A DNA stretch of 64,000 nt from Alphaproteobacteria bacterium HGW-Alphaproteobacteria-4 (GTDB taxonomy: Bacteria; Pseudomonadota; Alphaproteobacteria; Rhodobacterales; Rhodobacteraceae), in the NCBI GenBank assembly GCA_002842855.1, contig PHEE01000002.1, positions 124,001 to 188,000 on the forward strand, in the 5' to 3' direction. Below, one piece after another: positions 1 through 8,537 of this stretch. The translations under genes were made by a program, and so were the position numbers. Below the pieces are notes generated by a model that saw nothing but the letters and a program-made list of their open reading frames with translations, was not told the origin of the DNA and did no database searches. Every line of letters begins with the position of its first letter. The stretch's first letter is position 1.

Positions 1-506
1 GGCGCGGAAATCGCGGCATTGGAAAGGAACGCGACGAGCGGGTGCAGCGTCGCCGCGCCGCTCTCATCTTCAACGCGCAACGGTATTGCGGCGCGTGACC
101 GAACGATTTCCACGCCCAGCGCACCCGGCCCCCGGTCGAGCTTTTCGATCCGCAAGAATACCCGCATCGCCTGTGGTGCGGCCAGAATGCGTTCGGCCAC
201 CCGCGCGGCCAGGGTTTCCAGCAGGTTCAAACGCTCGGCGGCCAGTTCGCCTGCTATCGCCTCGGTCAGGCGGTCATAGGAAAGGATACGATCGACATCA
301 TCCTCGAGCGGCGCGGGCGCCGGGCGGACTTCGACCACAATATTAAAGCGCAGCCGCTGCCGGTGCCCCCGTTCAAGCTGGAAAGCGCCGATATCGGCTT
401 CAACCACATGATCGCGCAGACTGATGCGGTCGCGCGGGTCCGCGCCAGCCGAGGCCTCGGCGCGCTCCTCGGGGTGGGCGAATGCCTGACTGATATCGCT
501 GCTCAC
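1..506 (-). CDS. folB: Dihydroneopterin aldolase, partial (C-terminus beyond window)
   Basis: Folate biosynthesis enzyme that converts 7,8-dihydroneopterin to 6-hydroxymethyldihydropterin plus glycolaldehyde in the cytoplasm. The reading frame opens with GTG at 506 and runs without a stop through position 1, so the 3' end is missing. Visible FolB features are the DRISLRDHVVEADIGAF opening strand, VEVRPAP, and the DRILSYDRLTEAI helix followed by NLLETLAARVAE and a VFLRIEKLDRGPGALGVEI strand. A second half appears to begin where the window cuts, consistent with the longer two-domain FolB of Rhodobacterales (recalled, not checked). The GTG start is chosen because no ATG lies upstream in frame near the conserved beginning; a start slightly further in is possible. 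Confidence 0.8.
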   Translation of the reverse strand, partial: MSSDISQAFAHPEERAEASAGADPRDRISLRDHVVEADIGAFQLERGHRQRLRFNIVVEVRPAPAPLEDDVDRILSYDRLTEAIAGELAAERLNLLETLAARVAERILAAPQAMRVFLRIEKLDRGPGALGVEIVRSRAAIPLRVEDESGAATLHPLVAFLSNAAISA

Positions 507-597
507 TGCTGCCGCCTCAGGGTATTGTCACGCCATCATAAAGCGGCATCGGCGCGCCCGCAGCCCCGAAACGTCATCACGCGGTGCAACCGCGACC

Positions 598-1287
598 TTA
601 GTTGATCGCGGTGCGCACGGGCTTGCGGTAGAACGTATGCACACCGATTTGCGTGGTCCGCTCAAAATCATGGCGCCATGACGGCCGCACCCAGAAGGCG
701 TGGAAATAGGTGGCGCCTGCGGTAAGCGTGCGCGGCGATCCGTCGATCAGCGCGCGCGCGACTTTTCCCACCCGCGACGCTGCCTCGCGGTCGTGCATGG
801 CATCAGAACGCCCGTCGCAATAGTAGGAAAACTGACAGCCGCGCGGGTTCGACTGCCTGACGACGCCACAGATCGTGTTGGGAAATGCAGGGTCTGCCAC
901 ACGGTTCAGGATCACTTCTGCAACGGCAACCTGGCCAATGATCGGTTCGCCGCGCGCCTCGAAATACAAGGCTTGCTTGAGGCACTGAAACTGCGCATCG
1001 CCCGAGGCTTCGGGCTGCACCGCCAACCAGCCCGCGTCATAGACAAAGCCGGGCTCGGTGCGCCGACCGAACAAACCGGCGCGCGGCGCCGGTTCTTGCG
1101 TAAGTTCCGCGAAGTGCGCATCGGGCAGGGCCGCAAGCGCCACCCGTTCTTGCCCGAAGATCGCGGCCAAGGCGGGGCCGACCCCGGACGTGTCATTGGA
1201 ACTGCTTAAAATGGGCTCAGCTGACGCAGGAACCGCAACAAAAAGCAGCAGCGCAAGGCGCTCCGCCCACTTTATAACAACCGACAT
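598..1287 (-). CDS. Secreted cell-wall hydrolase, SleB/CwlJ family
   Basis: A 229-residue exported protein. An N-terminal signal peptide (MSVVIKWAERLALLLFVAVPASA) precedes a variable region of about 90 residues. A Hydrolase_2/SleB-type domain follows, with LYFEARGEP, the helix VAEVILNRV, and the Cys-containing CGVVRQ and CQFSYYCDG motifs. This family acts on peptidoglycan and is named for spore-cortex lytic enzymes, but its members in non-sporulating alphaproteobacteria presumably serve wall turnover. The catalytic Glu is probably the one in YFEARGE. The start at 1287 is an ATG at the signal peptide; an in-frame TTG four codons upstream is less likely. It lies in the same orientation as ppdK but 150 bp away, so co-transcription is uncertain. 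Confidence 0.85.
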   Translation of the reverse strand: MSVVIKWAERLALLLFVAVPASAEPILSSSNDTSGVGPALAAIFGQERVALAALPDAHFAELTQEPAPRAGLFGRRTEPGFVYDAGWLAVQPEASGDAQFQCLKQALYFEARGEPIIGQVAVAEVILNRVADPAFPNTICGVVRQSNPRGCQFSYYCDGRSDAMHDREAASRVGKVARALIDGSPRTLTAGATYFHAFWVRPSWRHDFERTTQIGVHTFYRKPVRTAIN

Positions 1288-1439
1288 ATTCCGCCCCAAC
1301 CCATTGCAGAGGCCGCCGAGCAGACTGTGGCGACCGCGCGGCTATAGCCCAAAAAAAGCCATGAGTCTAGATACTGTTGCAAAATTGCCACGAAGGCGAT
1401 TCGCCGCAGGCATTCCGGGCGTAGCAAATACCGTCGGCG

Positions 1440-4016
1440 CTACTCGATTTCTGCGCCCTCTCGGGGGGCCAGCAGCGCAAAATGCGCCGCCGCAAGCCGG
1501 GCAACGGGCACCCGGAACGGCGAACACGAGACGTAATCGAACCCAGCCGCGCGGCAAAACGCGATCGATTCCGGGTTGCCACCATGTTCGCCGCAGACCG
1601 AAATCGTCACCCCCGGCCGGCGCGCGCGCCCGCGCGCGGCACCAATCAGCAGCAATTCACCCACCCCTTCAACGTCGAGCACATGAAACGGGTCTTCGGC
1701 ATAGACGCGCTGGCTGACATAGGCGCCCATGAAGCGCCCGGCGTCGTCGCGCGAAAGGCCATAGGTCATTTGCGTCAAGTCGTTGGTTCCAAACGAAAGA
1801 AAGGCTGCATGCTCGGCAATTTCACCCGCCCGGAGCGCGGCCCGCGGGGTTTCGACCATCACCCCCAGCCGATAGGTGAACTCGGCCTTCTGCTCGTTCT
1901 TCACCGCTGCCGCCACAGCGTCGATGCGGGTTTTCACGATCTCGACCTCGCGCGCGGCGCTGACCAGCGGGATCATGATCTCGGGCACCACCGGCGCACC
2001 GTGGCGGCTGGCCTCGACTGTCGCCTCGAAGATCGCGCGGGCCTGCATGTCGTAAATCTCGGGCACGGTAATGCCCAGCCGCACCCCGCGCATGCCCAGC
2101 ATCGGGTTGAACTCGCTCAGCGCCTCGACCCGCCGCGTCACATCCGACAGCGGCTTGTCGAGCGCCTCGGCCAGCTCTCGAATACCCTCGCGGTCTTGCG
2201 GCAGGAATTCGTGCAGGGGCGGGTCGAACAGGCGAATGCAGACCGGCAGCCCCGCCATGATGTCAAACAGCGCGGTGAAATCGGCGCGCTGCATCGGCAA
2301 CAGGCGTTCAAGCGCGATCCGGCGGTCGTTCGCGGTATCGGCAAAGATCATCTCGCGCATCACGGTCAGGCGGTCTTCGTCAAAGAACATGTGCTCGGTG
2401 CGGCACAGGCCAATGCCCTCGGCCTCAAACATGCGCGCGGTGCGGGCGTCATCGGGGGTGTCGGCGTTGGCGCGGATGCCGATGTCGCGCACATTGTCGG
2501 CCCAGTGCAGCAAGGTGCGAAAGCCATCGTCAAGTGCGGGTTCCAGCATCGCCGCAACACCCGCCAGCACTTCGCCATTGGTGCCGTCGATAGTGATTGT
2601 GTCGCCCTCGCGCAGCACGCGCCCATCGGCGGCGCGCAGGGTGCGCTCGCGCGGATTGAGCGAAATTTCCGAGGCGCCGACGATGCAAGGCAACCCCAGC
2701 CCGCGCGCAATCACCGCCGCGTGGCTGGTAATGCCGCCGCGCTCGGTCAGCACGGCGACAGCGGCGTGCATGCCGCGAATATCCTCGGGCGCGGTTTCGC
2801 GGCGCACCAGCACGCAAGGCTCGTCGCGCGCCGCACTCGCCTGCGCAGCGGCGGCGGAGAACACGATACGCCCGGTAGCGGCGCCCGGACTGGCGGCAAT
2901 GCCACGGCCAAGCCGGTCGCGCGGGCTGAGCGGATCGACCTGATAGTGCAGCAACTCCGACAGCGCGCGCGGTTCGACCCGCAGCAACGCCTCTTCGCGG
3001 CTGATCACGCCATCGACCGCCAGCGTGACCGCAATCTTTACTGCCGCGCGCGATGACCGCGCCACCCGGACCGCATCAATCACCGCAAGGTGGCCGTTCT
3101 CGACCGTGAACTCGATCTGCATTTCTTCGCGCAGCCGGGCGCGGCAAGCCATCGCATACCCGACCAACTGGTCGAAAAGCTCGGGCGCCGCCTCTTCCAG
3201 CGAGGCGCCGCGCGCATCGCGCGTAAGATAGAGCGTCTCCACCGCGGCCTTGCGCCCCTGGCTTTGGCCGCGGAACCGCCCGGTCACTTGTGGCCCGCCG
3301 GTAATGCTGTCCACGCATTGCATGGTGCCAGAACCGGAAAGCCCGGGGCCGATGCCAAGCGCCATCTGCTGCACCACCAGCCCCAGTGCCGCCTCGGCGG
3401 GCGCGCCCTTGGCCTGGCGCAACAGCCGCGCCGTGGTCCCTTCCCACGCCCGCGCCATCGAGCGCAGCACATCCGCCAGCTGCCGTGCCGGGTCTTGCGG
3501 AAAGGGTGCGTCGGTTTCGGCTTCATAGGCCGCCAGCGCCGCTGCCAGTGCCGTGGGCGAAGGGGCGGCGGAAAACATGTCGGGGTCAAGCCGGGCCACA
3601 TGCGTGGCAAAGGCCTGCACAAAGCGCAGATAGAGCGCCTCTGCCGCCTCGCGCCCAAGCCGCGCCGCCAGCACATCGCGGCGCGCATCGTTCATGCCGA
3701 CATTGAGCACAGTGCCCGGCCCGCCCCATTCGGGGTGCTCGGGGCTGCCGCGCACCGACACGAGGAAATCATCGCCAAACATCGCCACCAGCTTTGCGGT
3801 GTCGGGCAACTGCCCGGCGGCAATCGCGCGCACGCCCTCGCATGAAAGCGCCACCGTGCGCGGCACCGGCAGATCAAGCCGGATCAGCCGCTGCAGGCAT
3901 TTGGCCCGCCAACCGTGGCGCGCGGTGGTGACCGGCGCGGACGGCGTCAGTTCGACGAACTCGGCAAAGTCGGCCTGTTTCTGCACTGCGGCATACTCCC
4001 GTTTCGCGTGCAGCAT
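1440..4016 (-). CDS. ppdK: Pyruvate, phosphate dikinase-type enzyme with divergent nucleotide-binding half
   Basis: PPDK interconverts pyruvate + ATP + Pi and PEP + AMP + PPi. The 858-residue length fits the family. The central swivelling phospho-His motif is intact (GGITSHAAVIARGLG). The PEP/pyruvate barrel is also intact, with GLCRTEHMFF and the C-terminal CGEHGGNP and DYVSCSPFRVPVARL. The N-terminal ATP-grasp half departs from canonical PPDK: the GGKGANL loop reads as HGWRAKCL, SVRSG is SVRGS, SMPGMMDT is EWGGPGTV, the GVAFTRNP region is GSGTMQCVD, and LQTRNGKRT is VIDAVRVARSS. Either the enzyme uses an altered nucleotide site or it works mainly as a PEP-linked phosphotransferase. It follows glyS by about 50 bp, an arrangement I associate with Rhodobacter ppdK. 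Confidence 0.82.
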   Translation of the reverse strand: MLHAKREYAAVQKQADFAEFVELTPSAPVTTARHGWRAKCLQRLIRLDLPVPRTVALSCEGVRAIAAGQLPDTAKLVAMFGDDFLVSVRGSPEHPEWGGPGTVLNVGMNDARRDVLAARLGREAAEALYLRFVQAFATHVARLDPDMFSAAPSPTALAAALAAYEAETDAPFPQDPARQLADVLRSMARAWEGTTARLLRQAKGAPAEAALGLVVQQMALGIGPGLSGSGTMQCVDSITGGPQVTGRFRGQSQGRKAAVETLYLTRDARGASLEEAAPELFDQLVGYAMACRARLREEMQIEFTVENGHLAVIDAVRVARSSRAAVKIAVTLAVDGVISREEALLRVEPRALSELLHYQVDPLSPRDRLGRGIAASPGAATGRIVFSAAAAQASAARDEPCVLVRRETAPEDIRGMHAAVAVLTERGGITSHAAVIARGLGLPCIVGASEISLNPRERTLRAADGRVLREGDTITIDGTNGEVLAGVAAMLEPALDDGFRTLLHWADNVRDIGIRANADTPDDARTARMFEAEGIGLCRTEHMFFDEDRLTVMREMIFADTANDRRIALERLLPMQRADFTALFDIMAGLPVCIRLFDPPLHEFLPQDREGIRELAEALDKPLSDVTRRVEALSEFNPMLGMRGVRLGITVPEIYDMQARAIFEATVEASRHGAPVVPEIMIPLVSAAREVEIVKTRIDAVAAAVKNEQKAEFTYRLGVMVETPRAALRAGEIAEHAAFLSFGTNDLTQMTYGLSRDDAGRFMGAYVSQRVYAEDPFHVLDVEGVGELLLIGAARGRARRPGVTISVCGEHGGNPESIAFCRAAGFDYVSCSPFRVPVARLAAAHFALLAPREGAEIE

Positions 4017-4067
4017 AGGCGAAACGGTCAGCGGGGCAAGCGGGCTTTGCGTAGCCGCTGCGTGGCC

Positions 4068-6245
4068 TCAGCCCTCGATGCGGGTCAGGTCGGCGACGCC
4101 AAGGCAGGTGGCGCGAATACGGCTGAGCAAGTTCAGGCGGTTGCGCCGGATGACGGGGTTTTCGGCATTCACCTGCACCGCTTCAAAGAAGGCGTCGATG
4201 GGGGCGCGCAGCGCCGCCATGGCGCCCATGGCGGCGGCGAAATCTTCGGCCTGGGTGGCCGGCGCAATCGCGCCCTCGGCGGCATCGAGGGCGGCAAAAA
4301 GCACGCGTTCGGCCTCGGTTTCGGCAAACTTCACATCGGCGCCGTAGGAATATTCGACCCCGTCCTTGGTTTCCGCCTGGGTGAGGATGTTGTTGGCGCG
4401 CTTGAAGCCCTGCAACAGGTTGGTGCCATCGTCGGTTTTCAGGAACGCGGCAAGGGCTTCGGCGCGCTTGACCAGAAGGGTGAGGTCGTCGTTGCCCGGC
4501 ATCGCAAGGCAGGCGTCGATGATGTCGTGGCGAATGCCTTGGTCCTTGAGGAAGACCTTGAGGCGGTCGTGGAAGAAGGCGAGGAGGTCGGCAAGCGCGC
4601 CGCTCTCGTCAAGGGCGGCGCCCGGCCCGAGGGTGGGCGTGAAGCGCCCGCCCTGGGGGGCGGGTCGGGCGCTGCCCGGCGTGCCGCCGGGCGTTTCGGC
4701 TTCATCCTGCACCCCGTGGCGCGCCAGCGCGGGGGCAGCCACCGCGCGAAGCCCCACCCGCACGCCATTCCCCAGCACCAGCCTGATCACCCCCAGCGCC
4801 GCCCGCCGCAGCGCAAAGGGGTCTTTGCTCCCCGTGGGTTTCTCGTCAATCGCCCAGAAACCCGCAAGCGTGTCGATCTTGTCGGCCAGCGCCACGGCCA
4901 CCGAAACCGGCGCGGTGGGCACGGCATCGCTTGGCCCAAGCGGTTGATAATGCTCGCGGCAGGCCTCGGGCACGCCGTCGTTGTGCCCGGCGGCCTCGGC
5001 GTAGTAGCGGCCCATGATGCCTTGCAGCTCGGGAAACTCGCCAACCATGGCGCTTTGCAGATCGGCCTTGGCCACCCGCGCGGCCTCAGCGACAAGGTCG
5101 GGCGCGGCCCCGACCATTGGGGCGATTTCACGCGCCAGCGCTTCGATGCGTTTCACCCGGTCAAGCTGCGACCCAAGCTTGTTGTGAAAGGTGACATGGG
5201 CAAGCCCCTGCGCCATGCCCTCAAGCCCTTCGGCCTTGACCCGCCGCAGGTCGTTTTCCCAGAAGAAGCGCGCATCGGAAAGCCGCGCCGACAGCACCTT
5301 TTGGTTGCCGTGCAGAATGGTGGCACCATGGTCGGCGGTTTCGCGGTTGGCGACCGTGACAAAGCCCTCGATCCGCCGGGTAGCCGGGTTTTTCACCGAA
5401 AAGAATTTCTGGTGCTCGCGCATCGAGGTTTGCAGCACCTCGGGCGGAAGGCCAAGGAAGGCCTTGCCAATCGCCCCCATCAGCACCACCGGCCATTCCA
5501 CCAGCCCCGCCACCTCGGCCAGCAGCCCGGCGTCGGGCACCGCCTCCAGCCCCTGTGCAAAGGCAAGGTTGCCCGCCTGCGCCCAAATCGTCGCCTCGCG
5601 CTCGGCAGCATCCAGCATCACGAAGGCGCGGCGCAGTTTGGCGCGGTAATCATCGAACGAGGTCACGGCAAAGCGCCCCGGCGCCATGAAGCGGTGGCCT
5701 TCGGTGGTGTTGCCGGCGGTGATGCCCTCAACCGTCAGCGGCACCACTTCGGCCCCCGCCTCGGTGACCATCAGGCACAGAATCGAATGCAACGGGCGCA
5801 CCCAGCGCAACGACCCCGCGCCCCAGCGCATCGCCTTGGGCCAGGGGAAATTGCGGATGGCGGCTTCCAGAACCTCGGCCACGATCGCGGCGGCGGGGCG
5901 GCCGGGGCGTTCGATCACCGCGAAAAACACCTGCCCCTTCTTGTCGTCTCGCAGCACCAGTTGTTCGCGCGTCAGGCCGGTGGAGCGCAGAAAGCCCTCA
6001 ATTGCGGCGGCGGGGGCGGTGGCGGCGGGGCCCTTGCGCTCTTCGCGCAGGGTGGGGCTTTCGGCGGTGAGGCCTTCGATGGTCAGCGTCAGGCGGCGCG
6101 GCGTGGAAAAGGCACCCGCCGAAGCGTAGGTGAGGCCCGCGTTCACCAGCCCGTCGGTCACCAGCTTTTTCAGGTCTTCGCGGGCGCGGGCCTGCATCCG
6201 GGCGGGGATTTCTTCGGAAAAGAGTTCGATCAGAAGGTCGGGCAT
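4068..6245 (-). CDS. glyS: Glycyl-tRNA synthetase beta subunit
   Basis: Beta chain of the tetrameric (alpha2-beta2) bacterial glycyl-tRNA synthetase, which charges tRNA-Gly together with GlyQ. The 725-residue product starts with the hallmark MPDLLIELFSEEIPARMQ. It continues with the family motifs TPRRLTLTIEGL, MRWGAGSLRWVRPLHS, FVTVANRE, HGNQKVLSARLSDARFF and DPFALRRAALG, and ends in a C-terminal anticodon-binding helical region. The insert APQGGRFTPTLGPGAALDE (around residues 540-565) is proline/glycine rich and probably a loop. The start at 6245 lies one base past the stop of the upstream small gene, so translation is probably coupled. Confidence 0.96.
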   Translation of the reverse strand: MPDLLIELFSEEIPARMQARAREDLKKLVTDGLVNAGLTYASAGAFSTPRRLTLTIEGLTAESPTLREERKGPAATAPAAAIEGFLRSTGLTREQLVLRDDKKGQVFFAVIERPGRPAAAIVAEVLEAAIRNFPWPKAMRWGAGSLRWVRPLHSILCLMVTEAGAEVVPLTVEGITAGNTTEGHRFMAPGRFAVTSFDDYRAKLRRAFVMLDAAEREATIWAQAGNLAFAQGLEAVPDAGLLAEVAGLVEWPVVLMGAIGKAFLGLPPEVLQTSMREHQKFFSVKNPATRRIEGFVTVANRETADHGATILHGNQKVLSARLSDARFFWENDLRRVKAEGLEGMAQGLAHVTFHNKLGSQLDRVKRIEALAREIAPMVGAAPDLVAEAARVAKADLQSAMVGEFPELQGIMGRYYAEAAGHNDGVPEACREHYQPLGPSDAVPTAPVSVAVALADKIDTLAGFWAIDEKPTGSKDPFALRRAALGVIRLVLGNGVRVGLRAVAAPALARHGVQDEAETPGGTPGSARPAPQGGRFTPTLGPGAALDESGALADLLAFFHDRLKVFLKDQGIRHDIIDACLAMPGNDDLTLLVKRAEALAAFLKTDDGTNLLQGFKRANNILTQAETKDGVEYSYGADVKFAETEAERVLFAALDAAEGAIAPATQAEDFAAAMGAMAALRAPIDAFFEAVQVNAENPVIRRNRLNLLSRIRATCLGVADLTRIEG

Positions 6246-6246
6246 G

Positions 6247-6735
6247 TCACTTCTCCGCATTCGCATTCAACTGGTGCCAGGCATAGGCGCGCCCGTCAGG
6301 GTAGAGCGCCACCACGCGGTCGATACCGGGCGTGATGTCGGCGACCGACAAAAAGGCAATCGCCCTGCCCGCTTCCAGATCGCCGCCAATGCGCGCGGCA
6401 TTGAAACAGTCGAACCAGCCGGGGGCGTTCAGCGGGGTCGCGGCATCGTAGACCTGAAAGCTCTCGGTTGCGGTGGCAAGGCTGATGGGCGTGGTAAAGC
6501 AGGCGCGAAAGCGCAAGGGGCTGCTGGTGGCATCAATGCCCTGAAACCCCGCCGCAAGGATCGGCTCGGGCTGGCCGGTCACAACCGAGGTCAGCCGGAT
6601 TTCGGCTGCGGGCGCCGAGGCCGGGATCGGGTCGTAAAAGCCATAGACCTGCAAATAATACACCGCCGCCCCGGTGATGAGCGCCGATGCTACCAAGATG
6701 ATACCGACCGCCTTGCCATTCACGCTGCCGCCCAT
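6247..6735 (-). CDS. Small single-pass membrane protein, DUF6446-type
   Basis: A 162-residue protein with one N-terminal hydrophobic segment (VGIILVASALITGAAVYYLQ), followed by a soluble domain facing the periplasm. Three Cys residues (in ACFTTP and DCFNAARI) and a closing AYAWHQLNANAEK are visible. I recall this family (DUF6446) as a conserved neighbour of glyS in Rhodobacterales; its function is unknown. It is sandwiched in an operon: its ATG is one base after the stop of the FkbM methyltransferase gene and its stop is one base before glyS. No catalytic motif is recognised. The family name is from memory and is the least certain part. Confidence 0.7.
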   Translation of the reverse strand: MGGSVNGKAVGIILVASALITGAAVYYLQVYGFYDPIPASAPAAEIRLTSVVTGQPEPILAAGFQGIDATSSPLRFRACFTTPISLATATESFQVYDAATPLNAPGWFDCFNAARIGGDLEAGRAIAFLSVADITPGIDRVVALYPDGRAYAWHQLNANAEK

Positions 6736-6736
6736 G

Positions 6737-7441
6737 TCAATGCCAATGAAGGTTGATGTCGGGCTGCGCGAAAGATGCCGCCCATTCGCGCAATTTCAGG
6801 ATATGTTGCGTATCCGCCGGGCGCAGGTGCTGGTGCGTCTCGACAAACAGCGTGTCGATCCGCGCCAGCAGATCGGGCGCGTCGGCGAGCATGTCGAGAA
6901 TTTGCAGTTCGGCGCCTTCAATATCCATCTTGACGAGCGCGATGCGGCCCTTTGCTAGCTCGACAATGTCGCGAAAGCTGACCATCTCGACCTCGACTGT
7001 CAGCGCGGGGTCAACGCGTGCAGTGTCGAATATAACCGTTGACGCGACGGAGTACCGCGCGAAATCCGACATGAACCCTTTGGAACGCATAAGTTTTACC
7101 GTGCCCCTCTCGGCCCCCACCGCTTGCGCGTGCAAGACCACGTTGGGCAACGCACCCACATTCGTTTCGAGATGCGCAAACGTGACGGGATCAGGCTCGA
7201 AGGCATGAACCGTGGCGCCGGTCGCCGCAAAAAGCTGGGTCACCTCGCCGACATTGGCGCCAAGATCGAAAACGATATCACCCGGCCCGATAGTCTGAAG
7301 AACCGCGGCGAAATCATCGGCCGCACGTTTGCGATAGCGCCGCCCCAATTTGCGCGCTGCCGAGTGGCCAATTCGGTTATCCAGGTGTTGCAGTCGGTCG
7401 AGCGCCTTTTCGACAAGGGTGCGAGGCTTGTAGTCAGCCAT
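6737..7441 (-). CDS. FkbM-family SAM-dependent methyltransferase
   Basis: A 234-residue Rossmann-fold methyltransferase. The SAM-binding motif is [18 protein letters not shown], followed by an acidic end-of-beta2 motif (VHAFEPDP). The FkbM signature is [13 protein letters not shown], with a late VETHQHL strand. FkbM enzymes O-methylate sugars, polyketides or other small acceptors; the acceptor here cannot be read from sequence. The ATG at 7441 overlaps the end of glyQ by 8 bp, so it is embedded in the glycyl-tRNA synthetase operon. A more upstream alternative start would reach deeper into glyQ and is disfavoured. The N-terminus ([17 protein letters not shown]) is helical and basic. Confidence 0.85.
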   Translation of the reverse strand: MADYKPRTLVEKALDRLQHLDNRIGHSAARKLGRRYRKRAADDFAAVLQTIGPGDIVFDLGANVGEVTQLFAATGATVHAFEPDPVTFAHLETNVGALPNVVLHAQAVGAERGTVKLMRSKGFMSDFARYSVASTVIFDTARVDPALTVEVEMVSFRDIVELAKGRIALVKMDIEGAELQILDMLADAPDLLARIDTLFVETHQHLRPADTQHILKLREWAASFAQPDINLHWH

Positions 7442-8375
7442 GGGCGATCTCCGATCCTGCACTGCCACCGCCCGCTTCGGTGGTCACAAAAGCATCGGCG
7501 CAGGCCTTGGCCAGCGCGCGCACGCGGCCAATATAGGCCTGTCGCTCGGTCACCGAGATCACGCCGCGCGCGTCCAGCAGGTTGAAAAGGTGGCTGGCCT
7601 TGATGCACTGGTCATAGGCCGGGTGCGCCATCACGATGCGGCGGCCTGCGTTGTCTTCCACCGGGGCGGCAAGGATGCGCGCGCATTCGGCTTCGGCATC
7701 CTCGAAATGCGCAAGCAGCATCGCCGTATCGGCCTGGTCGAAGTTCCAGCGGCTGTATTCCTGCTCGGTCTGGCGGAAGATGTCGCCGTATTTCAGCGGG
7801 ATCGGGGCTTCGGGGTCGTTGAAGGGCATGTCCATGACGTGATCGATGCCAAGCACATACATCGCCAGCCGTTCCAGCCCATAGGTCAGTTCGCCCGCCA
7901 CCGGGCGGCAATCATGGCCGCCGACCTGCTGGAAATAGGTGAACTGGCTCACCTCCATGCCGTCACACCAGACCTCCCAGCCCAGCCCCCAGGCGCCGAG
8001 CGTGGGGCTTTCCCAATCATCCTCGACAAAGCGGATGTCGTGCAGCGCAAGGTCGATGCCGATGGCTTCGAGGCTGCCGAGGTAGAGCGCCTGAAGGTCG
8101 GGCGGCGAGGGCTTTATCAGCACCTGATACTGGTAGTAGTGCTGCAAGCGGTTCGGGTTTTCGCCGTAGCGCCCATCGGTGGGGCGGCGCGAGGGCTGCA
8201 CATAGGCGGCGGCCCAGGGCCGGTTGCCGAGCGCGCGCAAGGTGGTGGCGGGGTGAAAGGTGCCCGCGCCCACTTCCATGTCATAAGGCTGCAACACGGC
8301 GCAGCCCTTTTCGGCCCAATAGCTCATCAGCCGCAGGATGATTTCCTGAAACGAGCGTGGCGTGGATCGGGTCAT
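7434..8375 (-). CDS. glyQ: Glycyl-tRNA synthetase alpha subunit
   Basis: Catalytic alpha chain of the bacterial heterotetrameric glycyl-tRNA synthetase, binding glycine and ATP in the class II fold. The 313-residue protein carries the diagnostic [18 protein letters not shown] start, [44 protein letters not shown] and [11 protein letters not shown]. The chosen ATG at 8375 matches the usual N-terminus just ahead of RSFQEII; an upstream in-frame start would add 20 atypical residues. It is the first gene of a four-gene unit glyQ-fkbM-small membrane protein-glyS, with overlaps or one-base gaps throughout. Confidence 0.97.
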   Translation of the reverse strand: MTRSTPRSFQEIILRLMSYWAEKGCAVLQPYDMEVGAGTFHPATTLRALGNRPWAAAYVQPSRRPTDGRYGENPNRLQHYYQYQVLIKPSPPDLQALYLGSLEAIGIDLALHDIRFVEDDWESPTLGAWGLGWEVWCDGMEVSQFTYFQQVGGHDCRPVAGELTYGLERLAMYVLGIDHVMDMPFNDPEAPIPLKYGDIFRQTEQEYSRWNFDQADTAMLLAHFEDAEAECARILAAPVEDNAGRRIVMAHPAYDQCIKASHLFNLLDARGVISVTERQAYIGRVRALAKACADAFVTTEAGGGSAGSEIAHG

Positions 8376-8537
8376 CTTGGAACCTCGCGGGGGCAAAAGC
8401 GCCCCTTCCTTAGGCAAGCGTTGCAACAGGGTCAATCGGCACCGTCATGCATCGCAGGATTTTGGGGTGACGGCGCCGCTGTTCCTGTCTAATTTGGCGG
8501 AATGCGCGACGACGGGCGCAATGGGATCAGGGGTTTG

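Noticed and set aside
843-855. A gttcgac string resembling a tRNA T-loop
   Set aside because: It lies inside the cell-wall hydrolase gene and no cloverleaf can be built around it.
1482-3056. A 524-codon plus-strand open frame opposite ppdK
   Set aside because: Antisense shadow with Arg/His-rich translation; ppdK motifs on the minus strand are decisive.
3915-6335. An 806-codon open frame on the plus strand opposite glyS
   Set aside because: It is the antisense shadow of glyS; the composition is His/Gly/Arg-rich with no family motif, as expected from high-GC antisense frames.
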